Assembly (NCBI GenBank): GCA_035531755.1
Contig: DATKSK010000046.1
Span: 1 to 41,394 of the forward strand
Origin: Acidimicrobiales bacterium
GTDB taxonomy: Bacteria; Actinomycetota; Acidimicrobiia; Acidimicrobiales; UBA8190
DNA: 41,394 nucleotides
Reading direction: 5' to 3'
Part shown: positions 6,984-15,260 of the stretch, in pieces
How positions within the stretch are numbered: position 1 is the first letter of the stretch
How the letters are laid out: every line of letters begins with the position of its first letter
Program-made: the position numbers and the translations under genes
Notes under the pieces: model-generated
What the model was told of the DNA's origin: nothing
Database searches by the model: none
What the model saw: only the letters and a program-made list of their open reading frames with translations

Positions 6984-8168
6984 CTACGTCGCCGGATCCA
7001 GGATGGTGTCCTGAGGGTTCGGCAGCATCCGTCCGAGGACCACCGCCGCAACTCGATCCTGGGCGGTCAGTGCGTGCGCATAGCGATCGAGCGTCATCGT
7101 TGCCGTTGCGTGTCCCAACCTGCCCGAGACGGACTTGATGTCGACGCCGGCCGCCACGAGCTGGGTGGCGGCGAAGTGCCGGAGGTCGTGGAACCGGAAA
7201 CGGAATGGCTCGCCTGTCTGCCGGGCGGCTCTCCGGCACAGTCCGACGAACTGGTTGGTGATCCGGTCGGGCTTCACGTGCGTGGCGCCGTTGGCGTTGT
7301 AGCTGAGCACGAAGGGGTCGTCGACCACGGGCGAGTCGGCCCGGTCGGACAGATCCAGTTGCCACTGCTGGTGGCCGGCCAGGATGCCGACCGCTCGCGG
7401 GTCGAGGGCCACGTGACGGATCTGGTGGGTCTTGGTGGGGCCTTCGTGGACCTCGTGGTCGGTCTCGGTCAGCGATCGCCGAATGTGCACCACCCCGACA
7501 TCGAGGTCGATGTCGGACCATCGCAGCGCCACCAGCTCGCCCCTCCGCGCCCCGGTGAGGGCGGCGAGGGCCACGGCCACCGCCATGACGGGGTCAGTGT
7601 CCAGGGCCAGGCGGTAGAGGAGCTCGAGTTGCCCGGGACTCGGCGGGGTCAGCTCGATGCGGCGTTGGGGTGGGGCCGACGACCGCTGGGCGGGGTTGCT
7701 CGCGATCCACCCCCACTTCACCCCCTGGGTGAGGGCGGCCGAGATGACGGCGTGGTGGCGCCGGATGCTCGAGTCCGAGAGGCCCTCCGAGCGCCAGGTG
7801 CGGTAGGCGGTGTCGAGGTCGTGGGCGGTGAGCTTGCTCAGCTTGGCCTGGCCGAGGCGGGGCCGGATCCGGGTCTCGACCTCACGCCGGTGCTCGGCCA
7901 TGGTCCGGGGTCGGCGAGCCGGCTCGACCATGTCCAGCCACGCGTCCAGGAGTTCGCTGAATGTGGCTGAGGGCCCGCTCTCGGTGCCGGCCTTGGCTGC
8001 GGTGGCCAGCCTGGAAAGCTCGGCCCTCGCAATGGTCTTGGACCCCCGGAAGGTCCGGTCGATGCGGGTCGGGCGGCCGGCGGCGTCGGTCCCCATGACC
8101 CGGAGCCGCCACACGCCGGGGGACCGCTCGAGCATGCTTCCCCCGCCGTAGCCATTGCGCTCGGCCAT
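6984..8168 (-). CDS. Tyrosine recombinase / phage-type integrase
   Basis: The 394-residue protein has an N-terminal AP2-like arm-binding domain (about 1-60: GGGSMLERSPGVWRLRV). A SAM-like core-binding domain follows (about 65-165). The catalytic domain carries Arg208 (TGARRGEL), Lys246 (PTKT), His327 and Arg330 (HDLRH), His353 (GRLGH) and the nucleophile Tyr363 (DRYAH). All six residues are present, so it should be active. I chose ATG 8168 because GGGGGGAAAG, a ribosome-binding site, lies just upstream. The frame stays open to 8309, but that extension has no family similarity and reaches into the tRNA-Ser gene. The tRNA lies 108 bases away on the start-codon side. Pairs of this kind usually mark an integrated element. 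Confidence 0.93.
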   Translation of the reverse strand: MAERNGYGGGSMLERSPGVWRLRVMGTDAAGRPTRIDRTFRGSKTIARAELSRLATAAKAGTESGPSATFSELLDAWLDMVEPARRPRTMAEHRREVETRIRPRLGQAKLSKLTAHDLDTAYRTWRSEGLSDSSIRRHHAVISAALTQGVKWGWIASNPAQRSSAPPQRRIELTPPSPGQLELLYRLALDTDPVMAVAVALAALTGARRGELVALRWSDIDLDVGVVHIRRSLTETDHEVHEGPTKTHQIRHVALDPRAVGILAGHQQWQLDLSDRADSPVVDDPFVLSYNANGATHVKPDRITNQFVGLCRRAARQTGEPFRFRFHDLRHFAATQLVAAGVDIKSVSGRLGHATATMTLDRYAHALTAQDRVAAVVLGRMLPNPQDTILDPAT

Positions 8169-8276
8169 CGGACTTTCCCCCCTGGCTGGTAGCTTGGGCC
8201 CTGCCGGGACCGAGCCTAGCTCTGAATGTGGCCAAGATTGGTCAAGAGAAGGAGCTCCAAGGGCAAAGTCCCAGCT

Positions 8277-8365
8277 GGAGAGGTGCGAGAGCGGCCGAAT
8301 CGGACTCACTGCTAATGAGTTGACCTGGGAAACTGGGTCCGAGGGTTCAAATCCCTCCCTCTCCG
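8277..8365 (+). tRNA. tRNA-Ser, anticodon GCU
   Basis: The acceptor arms GGAGAGG (8277-8283) and CCTCTCC (8358-8364) pair perfectly, with discriminator G at 8365. The anticodon stem ACTCA/TGAGT encloses the loop CTGCTAA, giving GCU, which reads AGC/AGU serine codons. A long variable arm (CCTGGGAAACTGGG region) marks a class II tRNA. The T loop is GGTTCAAAT, and CCA is not encoded. The gene appears complete despite the adjacent integrase. Confidence 0.96.
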
Positions 8366-8435
8366 CTCAGGGCGCCCCGTCTCGCCCCACCGGCGGGGTC
8401 GGGGCCGTGCAGGCGTGCGCCGGTAGATTGTCCAG

Positions 8436-9758
8436 GTGCCCGAGCGATACTGGCTGGAGACCCTGGGCTGCCCCAAGAACCAGGTCGACTCGGACAAGCT
8501 GGCCGGCACCCTTCGTTCGGGGGGCTACGAGCCCGCGGCGTCACCGGCCGAGGCCGACCTCGTCGTGGTGAACACCTGCGCCTTCATCGAGGCGGCCCGC
8601 CAGGAGTCGATCGACACCATCCTCGAGCTCGCCGACGCCCGGCCCGAGGGCGCCCGGCTGGTGGTGACGGGGTGCCTCGCCGAGCGCCACGGTGCCCAGC
8701 TGGCGGCCGCACTGCCCGAGGTCGACCTGGTGGCGGGCTTCGGAGTGCCGGTGACCCTGAGCCGGCGGGTGGGCGCCCCCCTCACCGGCGGGGGCACCCT
8801 CACGGACGAGGGCGCCACCCTCGAGGCCCTGCCGTCGTTCGACCTCCTGAACCTCCCGCGTCCCGCGGCCGACGCGCCGTGGGCGTACGTCAAGGTGGCC
8901 GAGGGGTGCGACCGGCGCTGCGGCTTCTGTGCCATCCCGTCGTTCCGCGGTCGCCAGCGGTCGCGCCCCGAGGACGCCGTCCTGGCCGAGGTCGACGAGC
9001 TCGGCGACACGGTGCGTGAGGTCGTGCTCGTCGCCCAGGACCTGGCGTCGTGGGGGCTCGACCGCAGCGTGGCGGAGCGCGTGGCGCGCCCCGCCGGGGG
9101 TCCGCGCCCCATCGTCGACCTCGTCCGCACGCTGGGCAGGCGCGTCGACCGTGTCCGCCTGCTGTACCTCTACCCCTCGGCGCTCGACGACGCCCTCGTC
9201 GACGCCATCGTGGGCACGGGCGTGCCGTACTTCGACCTGTCGCTCCAGCACGTGTCGCGTCCCCTGGTCGAGCGCATGCGGCGGTGGGGCGACGGCGACC
9301 GCTTCCTCGAGCGCATCGCCGCTATCCGGGCCGCGGCGCCCGACGCCGCGCTGCGTTCGTCGTTCATCCTCGGCTATCCGGGCGAGACCGAGGAGGACCA
9401 CGACCTCCTCCTGTCGTTCCTGGCCGAGGCCCGCCTCGACTGGGCCGGCTTCTTCACGTTCTCCCCGGAGCAGGGCACCTACGCCGCGGACCTGCCGGGC
9501 GCGGTGCCGGCCGGGCTGGCCGTCGAGCGGCTGCGGGAGTGCGCGGAGCTCCAGGACGCCCTGACCGCCGAGCGCCGGGCCGCGCTCGTGGGCGAGCGCT
9601 TCGAGGTCCTCGTCGACGAGCCCGGCGTGGCCCGCTCGCACCGCGAGGCGCCCGAGATCGACGGTGTCGTCCACGTCCCGGGCATGCTGGCGGCCGGCGA
9701 GTTCCACAAGGTGACGGTGTCGAGCGCGGCGGGGCCCGACCTGTGGGCCGAGCCGTGA
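8436..9758 (+). CDS. rimO: Ribosomal protein S12 methylthiotransferase RimO
   Basis: This 440-residue radical-SAM enzyme adds a methylthio group to the conserved aspartate of ribosomal protein S12. The UPF0004 domain carries the first cluster cysteines Cys12 (LGCPKNQVDSD), Cys48 (NTCAF) and Cys80 (TGCLAERHG). The radical-SAM cluster is C158-x3-C162-x2-C165 (GCDRRCGFCAIPSFRG). The C-terminus holds a TRAM domain. LGCPKNQVD at the start distinguishes RimO from MiaB. The start is GTG 8436. It leads the core operon, and pgsA follows directly. Confidence 0.96.
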   Translation: MPERYWLETLGCPKNQVDSDKLAGTLRSGGYEPAASPAEADLVVVNTCAFIEAARQESIDTILELADARPEGARLVVTGCLAERHGAQLAAALPEVDLVAGFGVPVTLSRRVGAPLTGGGTLTDEGATLEALPSFDLLNLPRPAADAPWAYVKVAEGCDRRCGFCAIPSFRGRQRSRPEDAVLAEVDELGDTVREVVLVAQDLASWGLDRSVAERVARPAGGPRPIVDLVRTLGRRVDRVRLLYLYPSALDDALVDAIVGTGVPYFDLSLQHVSRPLVERMRRWGDGDRFLERIAAIRAAAPDAALRSSFILGYPGETEEDHDLLLSFLAEARLDWAGFFTFSPEQGTYAADLPGAVPAGLAVERLRECAELQDALTAERRAALVGERFEVLVDEPGVARSHREAPEIDGVVHVPGMLAAGEFHKVTVSSAAGPDLWAEP

Positions 9759-9805
9759 GCGACCGGCCCCGCGAGGCGGCGCCCCTGCGCGATGCAGGGG
9801 CGCCC

Positions 9806-10498
9806 ATGTCCGAGGCGCCGGCGCCCCGCCGCGACGCCGCGTCCGGGCGCGAGGCGGCGCGTGAGCCGCTGCGCGAGCTGGTGCGCGAATTCACCTTCGG
9901 CCCGTCCGCGCTCATCACGCCGGCCAACGGCATCACCGTGGTCCGCCTCCTCGCCACGCCGGTGCTGGTGGTGATGATCGCCGTGCACGGCCCCGGATGG
10001 GCGCCGTTCGCCGTGGCCCTCGCCATCGGCCTGACCGACGGGGTCGACGGGTGGCTGGCCCGCCGGCAGGGCACCACCCGGTCGGGCGCGTTCCTCGACC
10101 CTTTGGCGGACAAGGCGGCCGTGGTCGGCTCGCTGTGCGCCATCGCCGCCAACGGCGAGGTGGCGTGGCTGCCGGTGGGCATCATCGCGGCGCGTGAGGT
10201 GTGGATGAGCGCGTACCGCGCCGTCGTCGGCCGTCGCGGCATCTCCATCCCCGCCCGGCTCACCGCCAAGGTGAAGACGCTCGTCCAGGGCATCGCCATC
10301 CTGCTGTGCCTGGCACCCTCGGTGGCGCCGCACCGGCGCGTGCTCGAGGTGGCGGCGTGGGTGGCGGTGGTGTTCACCGTCGGCACCGGCGCGCAGTACC
10401 TGCTCGACGGGCGCCGCGCCTCGCAGTCGGCCAACGGGATGGGCCCGGTCGGCGGCGGCCCCGGGGGCATGGGGCCGGTAGGCGGGGTCGCCCCGTGA
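9806..10498 (+). CDS. pgsA: CDP-alcohol phosphatidyltransferase (PgsA-like phosphatidylglycerophosphate synthase)
   Basis: The 230-residue membrane enzyme has the full family signature spread over residues 78-102: DGVDGWLARRQG, then SGAFLDPLADK, with the metal-binding aspartates Asp78, Asp81, Asp98 and Asp102. It joins CDP-diacylglycerol to glycerol-3-phosphate (or a related alcohol) with release of CMP. TPANGITVVRLL before the first helix is typical of PgsA. The C-terminus has an odd Gly/Met/Pro tail with two GMGPVGG copies. ATG 9806 has a nearby AGGGG; GTG 9755 overlaps the rimO stop by four bases and would add 17 residues. The stop overlaps the cinA start. Confidence 0.92.
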   Translation: MSEAPAPRRDAASGREAAREPLRELVREFTFGPSALITPANGITVVRLLATPVLVVMIAVHGPGWAPFAVALAIGLTDGVDGWLARRQGTTRSGAFLDPLADKAAVVGSLCAIAANGEVAWLPVGIIAAREVWMSAYRAVVGRRGISIPARLTAKVKTLVQGIAILLCLAPSVAPHRRVLEVAAWVAVVFTVGTGAQYLLDGRRASQSANGMGPVGGGPGGMGPVGGVAP

Positions 10499-11760
10499 GG
10501 GTGGAGGTGCTGGCGGTGGGGACCGAGCTGCTGCTCGGCCAGATCGTCGACACGAACTCCGCGTGGATGGGCGAACAGCTCGCCCTCGCCGGCGTGGATT
10601 CCCATTTCCACCAGGTGGTGGGGGACAACAAGGCGCGCATCGTGCTCGCGCTGCGCACCGCGCTGGCCCGCAGCGACGGCGTGGTGGTGTGCGGGGGCCT
10701 CGGGCCCACCCACGACGACATCACGCGCGAGGCGATCGCCGAGGTGATGAACGTCCCCCTCGTGCGCGACGCCGGCATCGTGGAGCGCATCCGCGCCATG
10801 TTCGGCTCGCGCGGCCGGGAGATGCCCGAGAGCAACGGCCGCCAGGCCGACGTCCCCGTGGGGGCGGAGACGATCCCCCAACAGCTCGGCACCGCGCCGG
10901 GTCTGATCTGCCCCGTGGGCCACAAGGTCGTCTACGCGCTCCCCGGCGTGCCCTACGAGCTCGCCGAGATGTTCACGCGCGGCGTCCTCCCCGACCTGCG
11001 CCGCCGGGCCGACCTCGGCGGCGGGGCCGCCGTGATCGCGAGCCGCGTGGTGCGGACCTGGGGCATGAGCGAGTCCGGCCTGGCCGAGCTCCTGGCCCCG
11101 CGTATCGAGGCGCTCGACGCCGCCGGCGGCAACCCCACCATCGCCTTCCTGGCGAGCGGGATCGAGGGGATCAAGGTGCGCATCACGGCCAAGGCGCCCG
11201 ACACGGCCGCCGCCGGCGCGCTCCTGGGCGCGGAGGAGGCCGAGGTCAGGGGGCTCGTGGGCGAGGCCGTGTTCGGCGTCGACGACGACACCATGGAGAG
11301 CGCCGTGGCCGCGCTGCTGGTGGCGCGGGGCATCACCCTCGGGCTGGCGGAATCGCTCACCGGCGGACTGGTGGCGTCGCGGCTCGTCGCCGTGCCCGGC
11401 GCCAGCGTGTGGTTCCGGGGGTCGGTCGTCAGCTACGCGTCGGCAGTCAAGCACGACGTGCTGGGCGTGCCCGACGGTCCGGTCGTCACCGAGGCCGCGG
11501 CGCGCGCCATGGCCGAGGGGGCGCGGCGCGTGCTCGGGGCCGACGTCGGCCTGGCCCTCACCGGCGTCGCCGGCCCCGACAGCCAGGAGGGCGTCGCACC
11601 CGGGACCGTCCTCGTCGGCCTGGCGCTGCCGGGTCTCGACGCCGACTCGCTCGAGGTGCACCTGCCCGGCGACCGCGAGCGGGTGCGCCAGTACGCGGCC
11701 ATCTCCGCTCTCGACCTGCTGCGGCGACGGCTGGTGGCCGAGGTCCCCGCCCCCGTCTGA
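10495..11760 (+). CDS. cinA: CinA family protein (MoCF domain plus NMN amidohydrolase domain)
   Basis: The 421-residue protein has an N-terminal molybdopterin-binding-like domain (VEVLAVGTELLLGQIVDTNS at the start, GGLGPTHDD near residue 78). A C-terminal CinA/PncC domain (about 280-415: LAESLTGGLVASRL, FRGSVVSYAS, ALTGVAGPD) follows. The C-terminal domain deamidates nicotinamide mononucleotide in pyridine-nucleotide recycling, and the N-terminal domain has been linked to ADP-ribose pyrophosphatase activity. GTG 10495 overlaps the pgsA stop (GTGA). The gene is the usual recA neighbour in many bacteria, where it is often co-induced with it. Confidence 0.95.
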   Translation: MRVEVLAVGTELLLGQIVDTNSAWMGEQLALAGVDSHFHQVVGDNKARIVLALRTALARSDGVVVCGGLGPTHDDITREAIAEVMNVPLVRDAGIVERIRAMFGSRGREMPESNGRQADVPVGAETIPQQLGTAPGLICPVGHKVVYALPGVPYELAEMFTRGVLPDLRRRADLGGGAAVIASRVVRTWGMSESGLAELLAPRIEALDAAGGNPTIAFLASGIEGIKVRITAKAPDTAAAGALLGAEEAEVRGLVGEAVFGVDDDTMESAVAALLVARGITLGLAESLTGGLVASRLVAVPGASVWFRGSVVSYASAVKHDVLGVPDGPVVTEAAARAMAEGARRVLGADVGLALTGVAGPDSQEGVAPGTVLVGLALPGLDADSLEVHLPGDRERVRQYAAISALDLLRRRLVAEVPAPV

Positions 11761-11834
11761 CACGTTCGGGGTGCCGGCGCTCCGCTCAGGGCTCGAGGAG
11801 CCCCCGGTGGAGCTCGCAGGTGGCGCGGTCGAAC

Positions 11835-11911
11835 GCACCGGCCCGCACCGTGCAGCACCGGCCCAACCGTGCAGCCCCGGCCCGACCGTGCAGCCCCGGC
11901 CCGACCGTGCA
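11835..11911. repeat. Four tandem 19-20-bp repeats before thpR
   Basis: The unit is close to GCCCCGGCCCGACCGTGCA. Copies run 11835-11854 (20 bp), 11855-11873, 11874-11892 and 11893-11911; the last two are identical, and a broken fifth starts at 11912. The array fills most of the 175-base gap between cinA and the next gene. It holds no gene. It may be a slippage-prone spacer or a protein-binding array, and copy number could vary between strains. Confidence 0.85.
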
Positions 11912-11935
11912 GCCCCGACGGTCAAGACTGTGGCC

Positions 11936-12466
11936 ATGCGGCTGTTCGTGGCGGTGTCGCTCCCGACCCGCGTCGTGGGGATGCTCCGGCGCCTCGACCG
12001 CCCCGCCGCGGCGCGGTTGCGGTGGACCACGCCGGACCAGTGGCACGTGACCCTGCGGTTCCTGGGCGAGGTCGCCGATCCCGGGCCCGCGGCGGCGGCG
12101 CTGGCGGCGGTGCCCGCCGAGCTGCGCGCCACCGGGGTCGTGGCGGTCGAGGCCGTGCTCGGGCCGGCGGTGGCGTGGTTCCCGGGCCGCCAGGTCCTGC
12201 AGGTCCCGGTGGCGGGGCTCGACGGTGTCGCCGACGCCGTGGCCCGGGCGACGGCGTCGTGGGACGACCAGGCGCCGGTGGGCCCGTTCGCCGGGCACCT
12301 GACCCTGGCCCGCGTGCGGGGGCGGGAGCCGGGCCCGGCCCACCTGGCCGGCGCCGCGCTGCGGGAGTCGTGGCGCGTGGAGGAGATCGAGCTCGTGTCC
12401 TCCACCCTGGGGCCGGGCGGCTCGACCTACACCGTCCTGGCGAGGGTCCCGCTGGCGCCCGCCTGA
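11936..12466 (+). CDS. thpR: RNA 2',3'-cyclic phosphodiesterase (2H family, LigT/ThpR)
   Basis: The 176-residue protein has the two HxTx motifs of 2H phosphoesterases: His37-V-T-L (QWHVTLRFLGEV) and His120-L-T-L (FAGHLTLARVR). These enzymes open 2',3'-cyclic phosphates on RNA and were first described as 2'-5' RNA ligases. MRLFVAVSLP is the family's usual N-terminus and supports ATG 11936. The upstream tandem repeats are left outside the gene. It sits between cinA and recA, as in several actinobacteria. Confidence 0.94.
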   Translation: MRLFVAVSLPTRVVGMLRRLDRPAAARLRWTTPDQWHVTLRFLGEVADPGPAAAALAAVPAELRATGVVAVEAVLGPAVAWFPGRQVLQVPVAGLDGVADAVARATASWDDQAPVGPFAGHLTLARVRGREPGPAHLAGAALRESWRVEEIELVSSTLGPGGSTYTVLARVPLAPA

Positions 12467-12488
12467 GCCGGGGAAATCCGTCCCCCAC

Positions 12489-12512
12489 CGAACAGGTGTT
12501 CGCAACTACACT
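12489..12512 (+). promoter_or_regulatory. LexA (SOS) box and -10 element of recA
   Basis: CGAACAGGTGTTCG (12489-12502) is a perfect match to the Gram-positive LexA operator CGAAC-N4-GTTCG. TACACT (12507-12512) follows 4 bases later and makes a good -10 hexamer. LexA bound here would block the recA promoter, which gives DNA-damage induction. The untranslated leader is about 90 bases. Confidence 0.92.
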
Positions 12513-12609
12513 GCTGTGAGTCACGAGGGATGTCACACCCCGTTCGTAGGGTCGGCCCGGTCGGAGCGGACGTAGCCGGATCACACAAGCGAAGAGAGGC
12601 ATCGGGAAT

Positions 12610-13659
12610 ATGGAACGCGACAAGGCGCTCGACATGGCGCTGAGCCAGATCGAAAAGCAGTTCGGCAAGGGCTCCGTCATGCGGATGGGCGAGAACCTCA
12701 ACATGGGGATCGAGTCGATCCCCACCGGGGCGATGGCGCTCGACATGGCGCTGGGCATCGGCGGCCTCCCGCGTGGTCGCATCGTGGAGGTCTACGGTCC
12801 CGAGTCGTCGGGGAAGTCGACCCTCGCCATGCACGTCGTGGCCGAGGCGCAGCGCAACGGCGGGATCTGCGCCTACATCGACGCCGAGCACGCCATGGAC
12901 CCGGTGTACGCCGGCGCCATCGGCGTCAACGTGGACGACCTGCTCATCTCCCAGCCCGACACCGGGGAGCAGGCCCTCGAGATCGCCGACATGCTGATCC
13001 GTTCCGGTGCGCTCGACGTCCTCGTCATCGACTCGGTGGCGGCCCTCACCCCACGGGCGGAGATCGAGGGGGAGATGGGCGACAGCCACGTCGGGCTCCA
13101 GGCCCGGCTGATGTCCCAGGCGTTGCGCAAGCTCACGGGCACGTTGTCCAAGTCGGACACCATCGCCATCTTCATCAACCAGCTGCGCGAGAAGATCGGT
13201 GTGATGTACGGCTCACCCGAGGTCACCCCGGGCGGCCGTGCGCTCAAGTTCTACGCCTCGGTGCGCCTCGACATCCGCCGTATCGAGCAGATCAAGGACG
13301 GCGCGGAGGTCATCGGCAGCCGCACGCGGGTGAAGGTCGTCAAGAACAAGTGCTCCAGCCCGTTCAAACAAGCCGAGTTCGACATCATGTACGGCAAGGG
13401 GATCAGCCGCGAGGGCTCGCTCCTCGACGTCGGCGTCGAGCTCGGCTTCATCAAGAAGTCCGGGGCGTGGTTCACCTACGAGGGTGAGCAGCTCGGCCAA
13501 GGGCGCGAGAACGCCAAGCAGTTCCTCCTCGAGACGCCCGAGCTGATGATCGAGATCAACGAGCGCATCCGGTCGCAGCTCGCCGGCACCGTGGTGCCGG
13601 TCGGCACCACGGTCGGTGCCATCGAAGGCGACGACGTCCCGATCACGTTGAAGGACTGA
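12610..13659 (+). CDS. recA: Recombinase RecA
   Basis: The 349-residue protein is full length for RecA. It forms filaments on single-stranded DNA, drives strand exchange and triggers LexA self-cleavage. Walker A is GPESSGKST (residues 63-71). [23 protein letters not shown], the L1 region, [15 protein letters not shown] (L2) and [14 protein letters not shown] are all standard. ATG 12610 follows an AGAGAGG ribosome site. No recX follows, which is unusual for an actinobacterium; the next gene is convergent. Confidence 0.99.
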   Translation: MERDKALDMALSQIEKQFGKGSVMRMGENLNMGIESIPTGAMALDMALGIGGLPRGRIVEVYGPESSGKSTLAMHVVAEAQRNGGICAYIDAEHAMDPVYAGAIGVNVDDLLISQPDTGEQALEIADMLIRSGALDVLVIDSVAALTPRAEIEGEMGDSHVGLQARLMSQALRKLTGTLSKSDTIAIFINQLREKIGVMYGSPEVTPGGRALKFYASVRLDIRRIEQIKDGAEVIGSRTRVKVVKNKCSSPFKQAEFDIMYGKGISREGSLLDVGVELGFIKKSGAWFTYEGEQLGQGRENAKQFLLETPELMIEINERIRSQLAGTVVPVGTTVGAIEGDDVPITLKD

Positions 13660-13689
13660 CGGGGCGTCCCGGGTCGTCGGGACCGCACG

Positions 13690-13721
13690 CGGGCCGGGTC
13701 GCCGTCGGGCGGTCCGGCCCG
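13690..13721. terminator. GC hairpin between convergent recA and DUF3048 gene
   Basis: CGGGCCGG (13690-13697) pairs with CCGGCCCG (13714-13721), and GCC/GGC in the loop can extend it. It lies in the 82-base gap between two converging genes and can serve both. No U-tract is present, as is common in high-GC genomes. Confidence 0.5.
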
Positions 13722-13741
13722 TGGCGCGTCCGGCGGTCCTC

Positions 13742-15136
13742 TCAGCGGTGTGTCGTGGTCGTGGTGGCGCCCGGTGACGTCGTGGTGACCGGGATCGCCG
13801 ACGGCACGATCTCGACCCAGGTGGGACCGGGCCGCAGTGCGATGGTCGAGCCGTCGGCCGCCGTCAGGGTGGTGGGGTCGCTCGACGACGCCCGCCGCCA
13901 GGTTCCGGTGACGGCGACCCCGTCGCGCAGGACGGTGAGCGGACCGCTGCCGATCAGCTGCGACTGCACCTCGAGGCCCCCGACGTCGTTCTCGAGCCAC
14001 GGGCCGTACGTGACGTGCACCGTCTGGATGACGATGTTCGACGTGGCGATCTGCCCGCCGCCGGCCACGGTGGCGTTGGTGCCCCGGTACGACAGCAGCC
14101 ACTGCCCGCTCGCCGCGTTCCATGTCCACAGGGTGTCGTTGGTGGAGGCGAAGGGGATGTGGACCGTGCTCACCGGCGTGCCCGGCGGTGCCGTGGCGGC
14201 GTAGGTGAACAGCGCCGCCGGCGGTGTGGTGTCACTCGGGTCGAGCCCCCAGCCGGCCGCCGCCGAGATGTAGGTGTCGTACGGCGCCTGGCGACCGGCC
14301 AGGGTCTGGACGATCGACCCGTGGGTGAAGAGGTTCTCGTCGTTGAGGTTGCCGGCGCGCAGGAGGGAGATGACCGGGTCGATGCCACCGACGTGGATGA
14401 AGACGGGCTGGCTCAACTGGTCGAGGATCGGCACGTCCACGGCACGTGCCGATCGGATGGGGCCGACGAGCGACGGGCTCTGGCACTGGAACACGGCCAC
14501 CAGCCGCGTGATCCCGCCCTCTACCGGCTCCTCGAAGACGATGTCGGCTTTGTCCAGGCCGGATTGCGGCCGGGCCTGCGGGTAGTTGTCGACCTTGACG
14601 GCCAGCGCGGGGCGCTGGGGCACCTCGTTCCCCGACGACGGTGTCCCGGTCAGGGGGCACGGCGGGCCGGGCTGGGTCGTGGGCGTGGGCCCGGTCGAGC
14701 CGCTGCCCGCTGCCTTGGGGTGGTTGTTCCCGCCGGAGACCGCCAGGGCGATCCCGGCCGCGGCGAGGAGGACCGCCGCCGCCACCAGGCCGATGAGCAG
14801 GGCGCGGTTCGTCGAGCTCGCACGCCCGGCGTCGCCCCCCGAGGGCGCCGCCGGTGCCGCCGCTCCGGCGGCGGGTCCCGCACCGGCCCCCGCGGCGGCT
14901 GCGGGGGCGGCAGCCGCGGTCCCCGTCGGCGGCGTGGCGCCGAAGGGCACGGCCTGGGTGGTCTCCCCAGCCGGGCCGCGTGCACCCGACGCGTCGGCCG
15001 GCACGGCCTGGGTGGCCTCGCCGAAGGGCACGGCCTGGGTGGCCTCGCCGGGGAGCGGCTCCGGGTGTCCGCCGCCGGGGCCGCCACCGGCGGCGTCCGC
15101 GTCGGCAGTGTCGTCAGGATCGGTGTCGTCGGGCAT
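13742..15136 (-). CDS. DUF3048 (YerB-like) membrane-anchored extracellular protein
   Basis: The 464-residue protein has a disordered cytoplasmic N-terminus (1-110) with three TQAVP repeats at 33-37, 42-46 and 60-64. A single transmembrane helix follows (about 112-133), then a Thr/Pro linker and an extracellular DUF3048 domain of two lobes (about 165-445: RPALAVKVDNYPQARPQSGLDKADIVFEEPVEGGITRL, GPIRSAR, then GNLNDENLF). The domain's biochemical role is not established; it occurs in many Gram-positive envelope proteins. The ETTQAVP/EATQAVP repeats resemble phospho-threonine sites used by Ser/Thr kinase-FHA systems, which is inference. The start is ATG. It is convergent with recA and nearly divergent from the methyltransferase. 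Confidence 0.88.
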   Translation of the reverse strand: MPDDTDPDDTADADAAGGGPGGGHPEPLPGEATQAVPFGEATQAVPADASGARGPAGETTQAVPFGATPPTGTAAAAPAAAAGAGAGPAAGAAAPAAPSGGDAGRASSTNRALLIGLVAAAVLLAAAGIALAVSGGNNHPKAAGSGSTGPTPTTQPGPPCPLTGTPSSGNEVPQRPALAVKVDNYPQARPQSGLDKADIVFEEPVEGGITRLVAVFQCQSPSLVGPIRSARAVDVPILDQLSQPVFIHVGGIDPVISLLRAGNLNDENLFTHGSIVQTLAGRQAPYDTYISAAAGWGLDPSDTTPPAALFTYAATAPPGTPVSTVHIPFASTNDTLWTWNAASGQWLLSYRGTNATVAGGGQIATSNIVIQTVHVTYGPWLENDVGGLEVQSQLIGSGPLTVLRDGVAVTGTWRRASSSDPTTLTAADGSTIALRPGPTWVEIVPSAIPVTTTSPGATTTTTHR

Positions 15137-15260
15137 AAAGCTCTCGGGAGGCTAGTGCTCGTCCTCGGAGCCCCCGGCCATCCCGCCCGACGGCGACATC
15201 CCGCTCGACCGCGGGGTGCCGTCCGTGCGGTCCACCACCGGTGCGGGCTATGACGGCGGC

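Noticed and set aside
9454-12405. A 983-codon open frame on the minus strand across rimO, pgsA, cinA and thpR
   Set aside because: It is antisense to four well-supported genes, and its translation is Arg/Ala/Gly/Pro-rich low complexity, as expected from very high GC. No domain is visible.
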